A stretch of DNA of 64,000 nucleotides from NCBI GenBank assembly GCA_035772405.1, contig JAYKKM010000310.1, positions 1,083,001 through 1,147,000 of the forward strand, given 5' to 3'. A program made the translations under genes and the position numbers. The notes below the pieces were generated by a model. The model was not told the DNA's origin, made no database searches, and saw only the letters and a program-made list of their open reading frames with translations. Shown here in pieces: positions 1 to 9,049 of the stretch. Origin of the DNA: Chrysogorgia sp. JL179-B06 (taxonomy: Eukaryota; Cnidaria; Anthozoa; Scleralcyonacea; Chrysogorgiidae). Every line of letters starts with the position of its first letter. Positions within the stretch are counted from its first letter, which is position 1.

Positions 1-357
1 GCATACAAAATCACTCAATTTAGCATGAAATAACGTTAGCCCTAACAGTAACAATTCAATCGGTATTCTCCAATGTAAAGATTCAATTTAAAACACACTA
101 GCGGCAGTGATTAAGTGATCAATGGGTTTAGCCACGAGTTGATGTTCAAAGATTCGTTCTATATATTGATACTTGTATATAATTAAAACTTTGTGTACAT
201 AGAGATAGATATATAATATTATTAATAGTACCAGTTGGTACTCACCCTGATCGGCTTGATATTCATAAGGTCTGAATAAATCTACGGCATCGTCTCCGCA
301 TTTTTAATAAATAATCAATAAAGTAAAAGTGCAATCCATACTATTCATATTGGCAAC
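1..357. other. No recognisable feature
   Basis: AT-rich sequence with scattered stops in all frames. I see no coding motif, RNA gene or convincing repeat before the tRNA-like segment that begins near 358. Confidence 0.5.
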
Positions 358-403
358 GGCTTCCGTAGCTCAGTGGTCAGAGCACTGCACTAGCATCGCA
401 CTT
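358..403 (+). repeat. Truncated tRNA-like SINE head (dispersed copy)
   Basis: The sequence matches the 5' half of the tRNA-like segment found six times between 6305 and 7759, including the preceding ggcaac and the A-box-like TAGCTCAGTGGTCAGAG. Similarity stops inside the anticodon-loop region (agcatcgca) and the 3' half with the B box is absent. A partial copy outside the tandem array suggests that this tRNA-derived sequence has moved, as the head of a SINE or by another route. It is not a functional tRNA gene. Confidence 0.6.
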
Positions 404-563
404 TGTTCCCAGATGCCCTCACACTGCTTGTTATAGGCTGTTCCTTTTTAGTGCCACAAGAGCACTGATCCACACATCGCAGGCTTTCGTCGCGGCAAGG
501 ACAACCGTGTTTCTTTCTCGCAAGTATTTTTACAGTTGCAGAACTGAAATGGAATAAACAAAT

Positions 564-731
564 CTAAATAAACTGATTTATTATATGGTATGAGTAATAA
601 AGAGATCTTAGCTTTACACTTAATTGAATTCGATCAGATTGAATATTCACGCTCGTCGTCGCTCCGTAATAATTCAGGATATCTTCGGGGTCGTATCGCT
701 CCACCACCAAATCAGGATCCGATTCTGACAT
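564..731 (-). pseudogene. Short acidic coding fragment, unknown
   Basis: The minus strand can encode about 55 residues starting MSESDPDLVVERYDPEDI and ending at a stop at 564. The acidic, Ser/Asp-rich N-terminus followed by a YDPEDI-type motif looks like the beginning of a transposon-associated protein, but nothing downstream extends it. I do not recognise a domain. It may be a first exon, a remnant or chance. Confidence 0.2.
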
Positions 732-1056
732 TTTCACAAAATATTCACAGAAAAACAGCCACACAAGAAAAAAGACCACGCATTGAAAAAGACTTTACAA
801 TTTACATGCAGTGTTCGCATGTTTTGGAATATTAATCAATGATCGAGGACCCGTATGTTTTAATGTCAACATAAACAAAAGCACGCAGTGCATGCCCCTG
901 ACACTCATTAATAGTTATTAAGTTGTCACTTAATTAAGTTTATTAAGTTTAATTTTATGTATTTTTTGTAGCACTAAAATAAAGAACAGTGCTGGAGAAA
1001 GTCATGATGATTATGCTGAAGCCTGTACATCACAATCATTAGTTGATACTGATTCT

Positions 1057-2147
1057 ATTTATGCCTCGTTGTTGTTTGAAGAAATTAACCAATTTGTTGT
1101 CAGGCTGGGAAGGTACAGTAAGGGGACTCTCTAGGAAATATTTTGCTCCATAAAACAAGGTTTCTCTGATGATCTTGGAACAGCTTAAGGGGCTAATTGA
1201 CCAAGGTGGGCCAAAAAGAGAGTTTTTCACTCTTGTGTTGGATTGGATGATCAATTCGCAGATTTTCTGCAGCACTGAAATGTGAAAATTCTTGTCATGT
1301 AATAGATCTTGTCAAACCAATGACTATTATTTCTATTCTGGCCAAGTTATTGACTGGTTCATGGTGGCCCAGCTATTGGGTGTTTGTCACCAGCTGTCTG
1401 TGATTCCTTAATCTATGGTCCTTGCTTTGTTTCTGTTGATATTAATGATGTATATGCTTTTGAGATAAAAGCTTCACTGATTGAAATGATCAATTGTAAG
1501 TCTCTTGATGAAGTAAGACTTTTGCTTAGTAATTCTACTCTGTTTGGACCGGTAGGTTCATTGCAGCCAATGAGCACCTTGGAGGATGTTCCCAAGATTA
1601 CTCATGAAACTGCACACTGGTTTTCGGTAGGAAGAGTAAATTGCTCTTTAGAACGTTTTAAAGAAGGTTCATCCACCTTGGGCATACTTAGGTCCATTAC
1701 AAAAAAAAGTCGGATACTGTCCGTTCAACATTTTGTTCTTCACAAATTCTGAGTTCTGTTACTTTGTCATCTCTGTTCTTAATCTCTCGGGGGGACAATG
1801 GTTCAAATAAATGTGAAAAGAGTCTAATATTATTAATATTAATATTTCATTTTGGGGTAATTATTTGCAGGATATTGAAGATGGGATGGTGTAATTGATG
1901 TAAACTTTAAAATATACTTTTTTTGCTTCTGGCCCAATCTGGGTGCAAGGACCTTCCACCTCTCGGCTTACAACTTACTCTGAATTTCCTGCACCATCCA
2001 GAAATGGATGGCTCATTGTTAAAATTCTCCAAAGCAAATACACGCTTTTGCATGTTGTCATTACCCACCATACATACCCAGTACAAACAATTCAAGGAAG
2101 CTGTAACGTTTGCTTTTTTAAACACAAAAGGTTTTGGTGAGCCTTAA
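1057..2147 (+). pseudogene. HECT-type E3 ubiquitin ligase remnant
   Basis: HECT E3 ligases pass ubiquitin from an E2 to substrates through a C-lobe cysteine. Pieces of a HECT domain occur in order on the plus strand: the N-lobe motif GGPKREFF near 1205-1226, a central stretch at 1384-1752 (ERFKEGSSTLGIL), and the C-lobe at 1923-2147 (PPLGLQLTLNFLHHP, then LPTIHTQYKQFKEAV and a GFG end). Stops and frame changes separate them. Where the family has the catalytic cysteine (an ANTC-like motif) this copy reads ANTR, so even an expressed C-lobe should be inactive. Overall it resembles the degenerate G2E3-like HECT genes common as multi-copy sequences in invertebrates. I infer a pseudogene, possibly retroposed or carried by a transposon. 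Confidence 0.6.
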
Positions 2148-2929
2148 GAAGAAGCTATTTTGGAGATAGAAAATACATTTTTGTTGTCAAATGTTTATTG
2201 TTAAGTTGACAAGTGTCAGATATATTTGAGAAATGGCTGACTAAATACACGTATATGCCAACAGCATAATAGACTACATGTACCTGAAATCCTAATCCTG
2301 CCTAAATTACATATACTAATCATAATCGAAGCTAAAATATTAATACAACGATAAAGAAATAATTTTCTTCAAAGAAACAGAACTGTTGCTCTTAAATTGT
2401 TTTGTGTGATGAAAACTTGTCCTTTTGAGTCACAGTTTTGAGTCATATAGCACTCACAGATTACCAGTTGAGTCAACCATTGCCAGTAGCCCAAAAGTAT
2501 GTTTAAATACATATCACATTGCTATAGCAATAAAATTGTCTATATTATTACATACATAAAGTTGTGTTTTTTTAATGATGTATTCATTTTTTACCAACAA
2601 ATACCACTGCTTGATATTTTGTTGATATTGACAGTCTAACCCTTGGTGATTGACACCTCTCGTAATGGGTGATCAATTCTTACTGTAGCGTGTGTTCCAG
2701 TGACCAAATTGCGTGTGTCTTGCACTAAGCCACTGCTCGGAGAATGATGTCAGTAAATAGAACATCAGTCAATATGACATCAGTGAGTTGTAGAGTGATC
2801 GTAACTAAAATTAAAATTTGACTAGCTGACCGACAAATTGCAGGCTCAGGTTACTTCTTCACGATATGACATCTTGACCACATGCATAATCAAACTGTTA
2901 AGGTATACAAGGGGTTCGATTGTATTTAC
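2148..2929. other. No recognisable feature
   Basis: AT-rich spacer between the HECT remnant and the minus-strand integrase remnant. No supported coding motif or repeat was seen. Confidence 0.5.
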
Positions 2930-3863
2930 CTATATAACAAAATTCTCCCTTGTCATAAACCAGAAATCTGTAACAATCTTTGCAGAAGTTCCAAACCCTC
3001 TCCAATTGGTGGGCTTTGAAAGTCCACATGTATCGACCACATATTGACAATTTTCGAAGCTGCTATCTTCATCTTTCTCCACAAGATGATTTCTTGCATA
3101 ATTTATTTGGTCTTCATGAACATTTAAAATAATGTTAGCTGTACCACCATGTTCTTGGGGTAATAAATATAAAGCGTTCTGCCTTCCGGAAATAGTATGG
3201 TGTCTTGATTTCCTTATCTTGTGAGTGTTCCAATGTTCCATGGTTCTGTCAAGATCGTTTTGAATTAACTCGGCAAAACAAAACCATAAACAGTCTCTTT
3301 GGAAGCCAGGATCTGTGTTTATGTTTCGTTTTTGGACAAGATCTTTAAGAAAGTTCATCCACCATGTCGTTCGGCTTCGAGGTAGGGATGACCAAAATCC
3401 CTCTTCGCTACTATTATGGAAGAAACACTGAATAGCTGCCATGGTACTGTTTTCTGTTCCAAGGTCAGTGTAAACCTGGACAGGGCATCCTCCATGTTTT
3501 TCTACCCTACCAGAAAATAAGATGCAATTTTATCAGGATAATTGTTGGAGTGGGTGACTATCAACCAAATAAGTTTAAGACTCCAGCCATCAATGCACCT
3601 GTGTACAGCAAACCCATAAACCCTTCTATTCAGCTTGTGAGCCCTACACATATCACAACCATCTGGGTCAAGTTCTTAAAAGAAGCTGAACAATTACCTG
3701 TGGAATTCGGTGACCTTTTCACTTGTAATGTATGCCAAACATACCTCTATCCACCAAGGCATTCGGGTCCATCAAGAAGCGCTTTGACTTCGTTCACAAT
3801 CGAATCAAATCGTATTCAGCATTTCTCCGGCTAACACCGTATTGTTTTAGACGACGCTGCAAA
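2930..3863 (-). pseudogene. DDE integrase-core gene remnant
   Basis: Read on the minus strand from 3863 to 2930, this is a nearly complete but frameshifted DDE integrase of the kind found in many copies in cnidarian and fish genomes. In order: a helix-turn-helix-like stretch (RRLKQYGVSRRNAEYDL), a WHTLQ block, a catalytic block with CIDGW, a second block TDLGTEN about 40 residues later, then an intact 170-residue tail at 2930-3442 with QCFF, WWMNFLKDL, DLDRTMEHWNTHKIRKS and a LYLLP block. About 25 residues before CIDGW, where the family usually has a WHVDG-type motif, are missing, and at least two frame changes and several stops are present. RNase H-like catalysis of DNA strand transfer is the family role. 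I infer an inactive transposon-derived copy. Confidence 0.65.
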
Positions 3864-4470
3864 GTGTTTTTTCTCATTTATTCCATGATAGTTAGAAAGA
3901 AAGCTGCAAATCTCTTTGTACTCGTAGCCTTTGTACTCATAGCCTGCAAATCTCTTTGTACCCAAACTAGTACTTAATCAAGTCTTCTTCGCTGTTTTCC
4001 TTGTCTGCCATCCTCGATCATAAACCACATATACAAAATAATACTAGCTAGCTTCAGGTAAAAATTTTGTCAAGAAAAATGTGTCATGCAAAATAATTTT
4101 GTCACACAATATAAAGTCATGTCGTGAGAATAAACGTGTCATAAGAAATAAAGTTGGTCACTAGAAAAAAAGTTGTATAGTGTGAAAAAAGTGTTTCGTC
4201 AAGTTCAAAATAAATATGTTGACATGACAAGTACGTAAGTCAGAGCATAGTTTGGGAGTTGTTTACTGATTTCTGCAAACTGGAGGGGCATAAACAAGGA
4301 TAAATCTTCATACAATTTCGTATGGCCTGCATAACGTTTCCCTAAGCGATACGGCTGTCATAGTTCAGGTTTTTTTCGGTTCGGTTCCGTTTTTTATTTC
4401 GGTTTTCGGTTCGGTTCAAGGCAACTGTATAATGTAAAGTGAGTTAGTAACTTAATAACACATTAAACTC

Positions 4471-4715
4471 TAATTGCGGTGCCCCCTGGCAAGTTTGGGT
4501 ATATACTTCATGGTAACACTAGACCGGATTTCCATCTGTTTTTTATACCCCTAATCCTAACCCTACCCCTAACCATAACCCTAACAATAACCGTAAAATA
4601 CGGTGGGAGACTATATGTATTGTTACCATGAAGTATATCCCCAAGTTTGGGGCAACGCTTTATATTCTGTGTGTTCGTTCGTTCATTCGGAATCAATAGA
4701 AAGCATCTACTTCAT
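4471..4715. repeat. Older dispersed repeat, copy 1 (split by a MITE)
   Basis: The flanks 4471-4489 and 4652-4715 share blocks with 11362-11400 and 11953-12007: attgcggtgcc, gcaacg followed by tttatatt, a ttcgttc-rich stretch, and agcatctacttcatgta. Copy 1 is interrupted by the foldback element at 4497-4641 and copy 2 by the element at 11401-11952, so each copy serves as the empty site of the other. The nature of the old repeat is unknown. Confidence 0.55.
4497..4641. mobile_element. Foldback MITE, copy 1 (7-bp target duplication)
   Basis: A 145-bp element with inverted ends: GGGTATATACTTCATGG at the left and the reverse complement of that word at the right. It is flanked by the direct repeat caagttt at 4490-4496 and 4642-4648. 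The interior holds a degenerate telomere-like run (ccctaaccctaacc-like words). A second copy sits at 24004-24140 with its own 7-bp duplication. No coding capacity. The superfamily is not clear from the termini. Confidence 0.75.
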
Positions 4716-5700
4716 GTATGCCTATTATTATACGTTGGCGAGGCTTCGGTTATCTATCACACTTTAAACTTCAGCAGCGATTGCTCAAATATTTACTGAA
4801 TATAAATTCAAAATATGTTGCCGTTCCTGTGTAATCTGATCATATTTCAAGTTGGAATATGGCATTAAAATTTCAACAAGGTTAAGGTAAAAGAAAATCA
4901 AGGTATGTTGTTATATAAATATTGAAAAGTGAACTAAACTGACATATTTTCTAGCATATTGTGAGTGCCGATTATGGTGATTTTAATATTGGCCACTTGC
5001 TTTCTATGCCACTGATGCATATATGTCTAATTTGCACATGTACACTTTGAAGTTCAATTATCGGTTCGTTATAAAAACCCGGAAGTAATTTGTTTATGCA
5101 TTTTTGTGCATTGATTTACCGGTCATTCCTGGCTATGTTTTATCCAGATATACATTTTACTCATTTATGCAGTATTGTCAAATTCATTAATAATTAATGA
5201 GGAATTAAGAAGCAATCAAAACACAATCCCAATTGCAATAAAGATAATCTTTTGCCATTAATTATAGCTTCATTCTCACTTGTGGTTATAGCTATTGACT
5301 AATTCTCATGAGCCACAAAGCATAATGAAATATGTCCTTTAAATATATAATATTTTCTTCACAAAATCATATCTAATATTAGGAAAAATAAAGAAGTGAA
5401 ATGTTTATACCTCTCACTGTCTCACACTGCACAATTTCATTCTACATGTAATTTGTTGCATGAAGGTTTACCAATTACTTCTATTTTAATTCCAGTCTGG
5501 CCTTGATCGGTTCTTACCCGTGTCGTATAAAAATAATAGCGTGGAATTAAAATAATAAACTTCCTGATTTTTTACCTCAACCCGATGATTTTGCCTATTT
5601 GCAGGTTAGCAGCGTATTGTAAAATTATGGAGATTTCAAAATAGACAAATGGTGAAATCTAAATTGATGATATTTTCAATATTGTTTTCTTAAAAAAAAA
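4716..5700. other. No recognisable feature
   Basis: AT-rich spacer with short dispersed stops and no coding motif that I can support. Confidence 0.45.
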
Positions 5701-5705
5701 AAAGA

Positions 5706-6038
5706 TCCCAAAGTATTAACAAGGAAGAACCATGGCTGAAATCATGGATCCTTCTTGAGAACAACAGTTTCCAGTTGGACAGCAACAACTGCTATGTTAA
5801 TTCTCTGGTGCAGGTGTTAAGAAACAATCCCAAATTAGTTGACCTACTGATAAGGATACCTGACAAGACACTGGTAGAGCAGTATCTCCTGGACATATTT
5901 GTATCTGTTGGAGCCCCAGAAGTGAGAACTACAATATACCGGAGATACGCAGTTGGAAGACAAAGTGACAAAGACTATCAGACAATATATAAAAACAATA
6001 TCAATGCCTTCATTAATTTAAACCCTAGTTCAAGTTAA
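5706..6038 (+). pseudogene. USP-like deubiquitinase exon or fragment
   Basis: An open stretch of about 110 codons contains the motif LDSNNCYVNSLVQVLRN, which resembles the cysteine box of ubiquitin-specific proteases (N-x-C-Y-x-N-S), where the cysteine is the nucleophile. The reading frame is open from about 5706 (NKEEPW...) and ends at a stop at 6036-6038. No histidine box follows in the neighbourhood. It could be a single exon of a spliced gene or a gene fragment; no strong splice acceptor is visible immediately upstream. Catalytic function cannot be inferred from this piece. Confidence 0.4.
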
Positions 6039-6304
6039 GCCATTTTTTTAACAGCTTTATTGGACATGTCTATATGATATTCTAATAAAAATACATAGAT
6101 ACAAGAAAAAATAAAAGATGGCCCCAACATAGTTTGCACGAACGGGACACGGTCCTATGTGAGGCGCAGCCCTACGGTAGGTATAAATCCTTTCAACATG
6201 TAGTATGATCGAGTGAAATGCCAAATATTACCTATAATATAACCAGAATCTTATCCCGGCATTATCACCATATATACAGAACTCGTGACTAGGCTCTCGG
6301 CAAC

Positions 6305-6379
6305 GGCTTCCGTAGCTCAGTGGTCAGAGCACTGCACTAGCAATCGCAGAGTCGCGGGTTCAATTCCAGCCGGAAGGCC
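6305..6379 (+). tRNA. tRNA-like sequence, unit 1
   Basis: The arms can be laid out as a tRNA: a GGCTTCCG acceptor strand pairs with CGGAAGGCC with one bulged base, the D arm is GCTC/GAGC, the anticodon loop is CTAGCAA, and the T loop contains GGGTTCAATTCC. The anticodon stem needs a bulged C and the T stem has a mismatch. The D arm and A box resemble animal tRNA-Thr genes, but the loop would read AGC (Ala). I infer a tRNA-derived pseudogene within a satellite, not a working tRNA. Confidence 0.45.
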
Positions 6380-6580
6380 GCTAAGTTGCATTTTTCGCAA
6401 CTGGTCCCGGTTTGGTCTTAAAATGTATGTATTCCAACACTCGAAATTTTCCTTCACCATAAATCCTTTCAACATGTAGTTTGATCGAGTGAAATGCCAA
6501 ATATTACCTATAATATAACCAGAATCTTATCCCAGCATTACCACCATATATACAGAACTCGTGACCAGGCTCTCGGCAAC

Positions 6581-6655
6581 GGCTTCCGTAGCTCAGTGGT
6601 CAGAGCACTGCACTAGCAATCGCAGAGTCGCGGGTTCAATTCCAGCCGGAAGGCC
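6581..6655 (+). tRNA. tRNA-like sequence, unit 2
   Basis: Identical to unit 1 in the tRNA-like segment, with the same bulged anticodon stem. Confidence 0.45.
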
Positions 6656-6856
6656 GCTAAGTTGCATTTTTCGCAACTGGTCCCGGTTTGGTCTTAAAAT
6701 GTATGTATTCCAACACTCGAAATTTTCCTTCACCATAAATCCTTTCAACATGTAGTTTGATCGAGTGAAATGCGAAATATTACCTGTAATATAACCAGAA
6801 TCTTATCCCGGCATTACCACCATATATACAGAACTCGTGACTAGGCTCTCGACAAC

Positions 6857-6931
6857 GGCTTCCGTAGCTCAGTGGTCAGAGCACTGCACTAGCAATCGCA
6901 GAGTCGCGGGTTCAATTCCAGCCGGAAGGCC
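6857..6931 (+). tRNA. tRNA-like sequence, unit 3
   Basis: Same tRNA-like segment as unit 1. The base before the segment differs (gacaac), which marks the second monomer type of the dimer. Confidence 0.45.
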
Positions 6932-7132
6932 GCTAAGTTGCATTTTTCGCAACTGGTCCCGGTTTGGTCTTAAAATGTATGTATTCCAACACTCGAAATT
7001 TTCCTTCACCATAAATCCTTTCAACATGTAGTTTGATCGAGTGAAATGCCAAATATTACCTATAATATAACCAGAATCTTATCCCAGCATTACCACCATA
7101 TATACAGAACTCGTGACCAGGCTCTCGGCAAC

Positions 7133-7207
7133 GGCTTCCGTAGCTCAGTGGTCAGAGCACTGCACTAGCAATCGCAGAGTCGCGGGTTCAATTCCAGCCG
7201 GAAGGCC
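7133..7207 (+). tRNA. tRNA-like sequence, unit 4
   Basis: Same segment as unit 2, first monomer type of the dimer. Confidence 0.45.
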
Positions 7208-7408
7208 GCTAAGTTGCATTTTTCGCAACTGGTCCCGGTTTGGTCTTAAAATGTATGTATTCCAACACTCGAAATTTTCCTTCACCATAAATCCTTTCAA
7301 CATGTAGTTTGATCGAGTGAAATGCGAAATATTACCTGTAATATAACCAGAATCTTATCCCGGCATTACCACCATATATACAGAACTCGTAACTAGGCTC
7401 TCGACAAC

Positions 7409-7483
7409 GGCTTCCGTAGCTCAGTGGTCAGAGCACTGCACTAGCAATCGCAGAGTCGCGGGTTAAATTCCAGCCGGAAGGCC
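7409..7483 (+). tRNA. tRNA-like sequence, unit 5
   Basis: As unit 3, but the B-box region reads GGGTTAAATTCC, a further departure from the consensus. Confidence 0.4.
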
Positions 7484-7684
7484 GCTAAGTTGCATTTTTC
7501 GCAACTGGTCCCGGTTTGGTCTTAAAATGTATGTGTTCCAACACTCGAAATTTTCCTTCACCATAAATCCTTTCAACATGTAGTTTGATCGAGTGAAATG
7601 CCAAATATTACCTATAATATAACCAGAATCTTATCCCAGCATTACCACCATATATACAGAACTCGTGACCAGGCTCTCGGCAAC

Positions 7685-7759
7685 GGCTTCCGTAGCTCAG
7701 TGGTCAGAGCACTGCACTAGCAATCGCAGAGTCGCTGGTTCAATTCCAGCCGGAAGGCC
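7685..7759 (+). tRNA. tRNA-like sequence, unit 6
   Basis: As unit 2, with gtcgctgg instead of gtcgcggg in the T-arm region. This is the last unit before the (TA)n tract. Confidence 0.4.
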
Positions 7760-7953
7760 GCTAAGTTGCATTTTTCGCAACTGGTCCCTGTTTGGTCTTA
7801 AAATGTATGTATTCCAACACTCGAAATTTTCCTTCACCATAAATCCTTTCAACATGTAGTTTGATCGAGTGAAATGCCAAATATTACCTATAATAATACA
7901 TATATATATATATATATATATATAGAATAACTGGACACGCGGTTACACTTTCG

Positions 7954-8023
7954 ACATTAGTTTATTGCATACAGTTCTGTTTCGTACAGGCGAACCTGCA
8001 CTCATCAGTGCTAGACTAAATGT
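7954..8023 (-). ncRNA. Hammerhead ribozyme, left arm
   Basis: On the minus strand the core CTGATGA (8002-8008) is followed by stem II (GTGCAGG, TTCG loop, CCTGTAC), then GAAA and a short stem III ACAG/CTGT ending in GTA, the expected cleavage triplet. Helix I forms from ACATTTAGT with ACTAATGT plus GCA with TGC. All conserved core positions that I can check are present. Self-cleavage is inferred, not shown. Confidence 0.8.
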
Positions 8024-8135
8024 GACTTATAAAAACACCTACAGCACCACAAGCATCATATTATATTACATCTTCCGTTACTGGCCTATCTTATAACATT
8101 ATGAGATCACGCCTGTAATTAGAGACTTTGCGTGT

Positions 8136-8336
8136 TTAACTCGTAAAGACGTTCCTTAATAGAAATTTCGCTTTATGTCTACACTTGCTAACTAGTTCGT
8201 TCCGTTTGTTCAAGGTTGCGCTCCGTGGTTTGCATAAAATATAAAACTTCTCTTCTGTACATAGATTACATCGTTTCGTGATATTAGAATAGTGGGGAGC
8301 ACGGCATAAAATGTTCCATTTGATAGCGTAGTTCAA
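8136..8336 (-). pseudogene. GIY-YIG endonuclease C-terminus of a Penelope-like element (left arm)
   Basis: About 65 residues with KWNILCRAPHYS, KRCNLCTEEKFYILC and a final NKRNELVSKCRHKAKFLL block. The paired cysteines and the CRH motif are typical of the zinc-binding tail of Penelope-like GIY-YIG endonucleases, which nick target DNA for integration. The catalytic GIY and YIG motifs lie upstream in the family and are missing, because the palindrome centre truncates the gene. The frame ends with a normal stop, so this is the true C-terminus. Confidence 0.75.
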
Positions 8337-8342
8337 ATTTTC

Positions 8343-8537
8343 TACGCTATCAAATGGAACATTTTATGCCGTGCTCCCCACTATTCTAATATCACGAAAC
8401 GATGTAATCTATGTACAGAAGAGAAGTTTTATATTTTATGCAAACCGCGGAGCGCAACCTTGAACAAACAGAACGAACTATTTAGCAAGTGTAGACATAA
8501 AGCGAAATTTCTATTAAGGAACGTCTTTACGAGTTAA
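8343..8537 (+). pseudogene. GIY-YIG endonuclease C-terminus of a Penelope-like element (right arm)
   Basis: Mirror copy of the left-arm fragment, reading outward to the right and ending at a stop at 8535-8537. It keeps the same Cys-Cys and CRH motifs. Differences include NKQNELFSKC against NKRNELVSKC. There is no start codon, because the 5' part is lost at the palindrome centre. Confidence 0.75.
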
Positions 8538-8649
8538 ACACACAAATTCTCTAATTACAGGCATGATCTCATAATGTTATAAGATAGGCCAGTAACGGAA
8601 GATGTAATATAATATGATGCTTGTGGTGCTGTAGGTGTTTTTATAAGTC

Positions 8650-8719
8650 ACATTTAGTCTAGCACTGATGAGTGCAGGTTCGCCTGTACGAAACAGAATT
8701 GTATGCAATAAACTAATGT
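8650..8719 (+). ncRNA. Hammerhead ribozyme, right arm
   Basis: Core CTGATGA at 8665-8671; stem II GTGCAGG (8672-8678) with loop TTCG and CCTGTAC (8683-8689); GAAA at 8690-8693; a minimal stem III (ACA/TGT) leading to GTA with predicted cleavage after 8703. Helix I is built from GCA (8662-8664) with TGC (8704-8706) and the distal pairing ACATTTAGT (8650-8658) with ACTAATGT (8712-8719). This is the type I layout with a short helix III described for Penelope-like elements. Confidence 0.85.
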
Positions 8720-8811
8720 CGAAAGTGTAACCGCATGTCCAGTTATTCTATATATTTGCTCTACCGATGGTATCGAGCACTCTCGAAACACAAACACAAG
8801 ATCTCTATTTG

Positions 8812-8849
8812 ATATATATATATATATTTATATATATATATATATATAC
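8812..8849. repeat. (TA)n microsatellite
   Basis: An interrupted TA run just beyond the right arm of the palindrome. A matching TA run borders the left arm at 7902-7924. Confidence 0.9.
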
Positions 8850-9049
8850 ATAAAAGTTTAAGCCCGATGACAGGGGCAGTCGTGCACAAGCGACCATGTG
8901 CAGGACATGTGTCTATATCAAAAGTATTATTAAGTAAAGAAAAATATAAGTAACAAAGAAAACCCTTAAAAGAAGCAGCACTATGGAAAGTATGTACAAT
9001 GGGGCTAACTTGCAAATAAAGTTCCAGGGTTTAACAAAATTGTGTTAAA

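Larger units (their letters stand above)
6183..7893. repeat. 276-bp tandem satellite containing a tRNA-like sequence; dimeric higher-order structure
   Basis: About 6.2 head-to-tail units, each 276 bp, with the tRNA-like segment starting at 6305, 6581, 6857, 7133, 7409 and 7685. Units alternate. Units 2, 4 and 6 have ccagcatta in the leader and end gaccaggctctcggcaac. Units 3 and 5 have tgcgaaat, cctgtaat, ccggcatta and ctaggctctcgacaac. The real repeating period after unit 1 is therefore a 552-bp dimer. The array ends abruptly in (TA)n next to the Penelope-like palindrome. The 64-residue reading frame shared by the units translates a tRNA and is not a gene. Confidence 0.9.
7919..8755. mobile_element. 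Palindromic pair of Penelope-like retroelement 3' ends
   Basis: Two arms of about 413 bp in inverted orientation (7919-8331 and 8342-8755), separated by only ten bases (8332-8341). Each arm reads outward from the centre: the C-terminal part of a GIY-YIG-type endonuclease, a short untranslated region, then a hammerhead ribozyme near the outer end. GIY-YIG domains and hammerhead ribozymes are both known from Penelope-like elements. The arms differ by only a few substitutions, so the inversion is recent. The element is bounded by (TA)n on the left and lies close to another (TA)n tract on the right. No reverse transcriptase remains. It could be an inverted partial tandem insertion or a palindromic rearrangement. 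Confidence 0.8.

Noticed and set aside
6305..7759. Functional tRNA gene cluster
   Set aside because: The anticodon stem needs a bulge, the T stem has a mismatch and no Pol III terminator of clear T-run type follows the segment; the copies sit in a satellite.
6285..7859. Repeated 64-codon reading frames containing SVAQWSEHCTSNRRVAG
   Set aside because: This is the translation of a tRNA-like sequence and its flank; it recurs with the 276-bp satellite and is not protein coding.
6183..7893. CRISPR-like array
   Set aside because: Units are 276 bp and the whole unit is repeated; there are no unique spacers and no cas genes.
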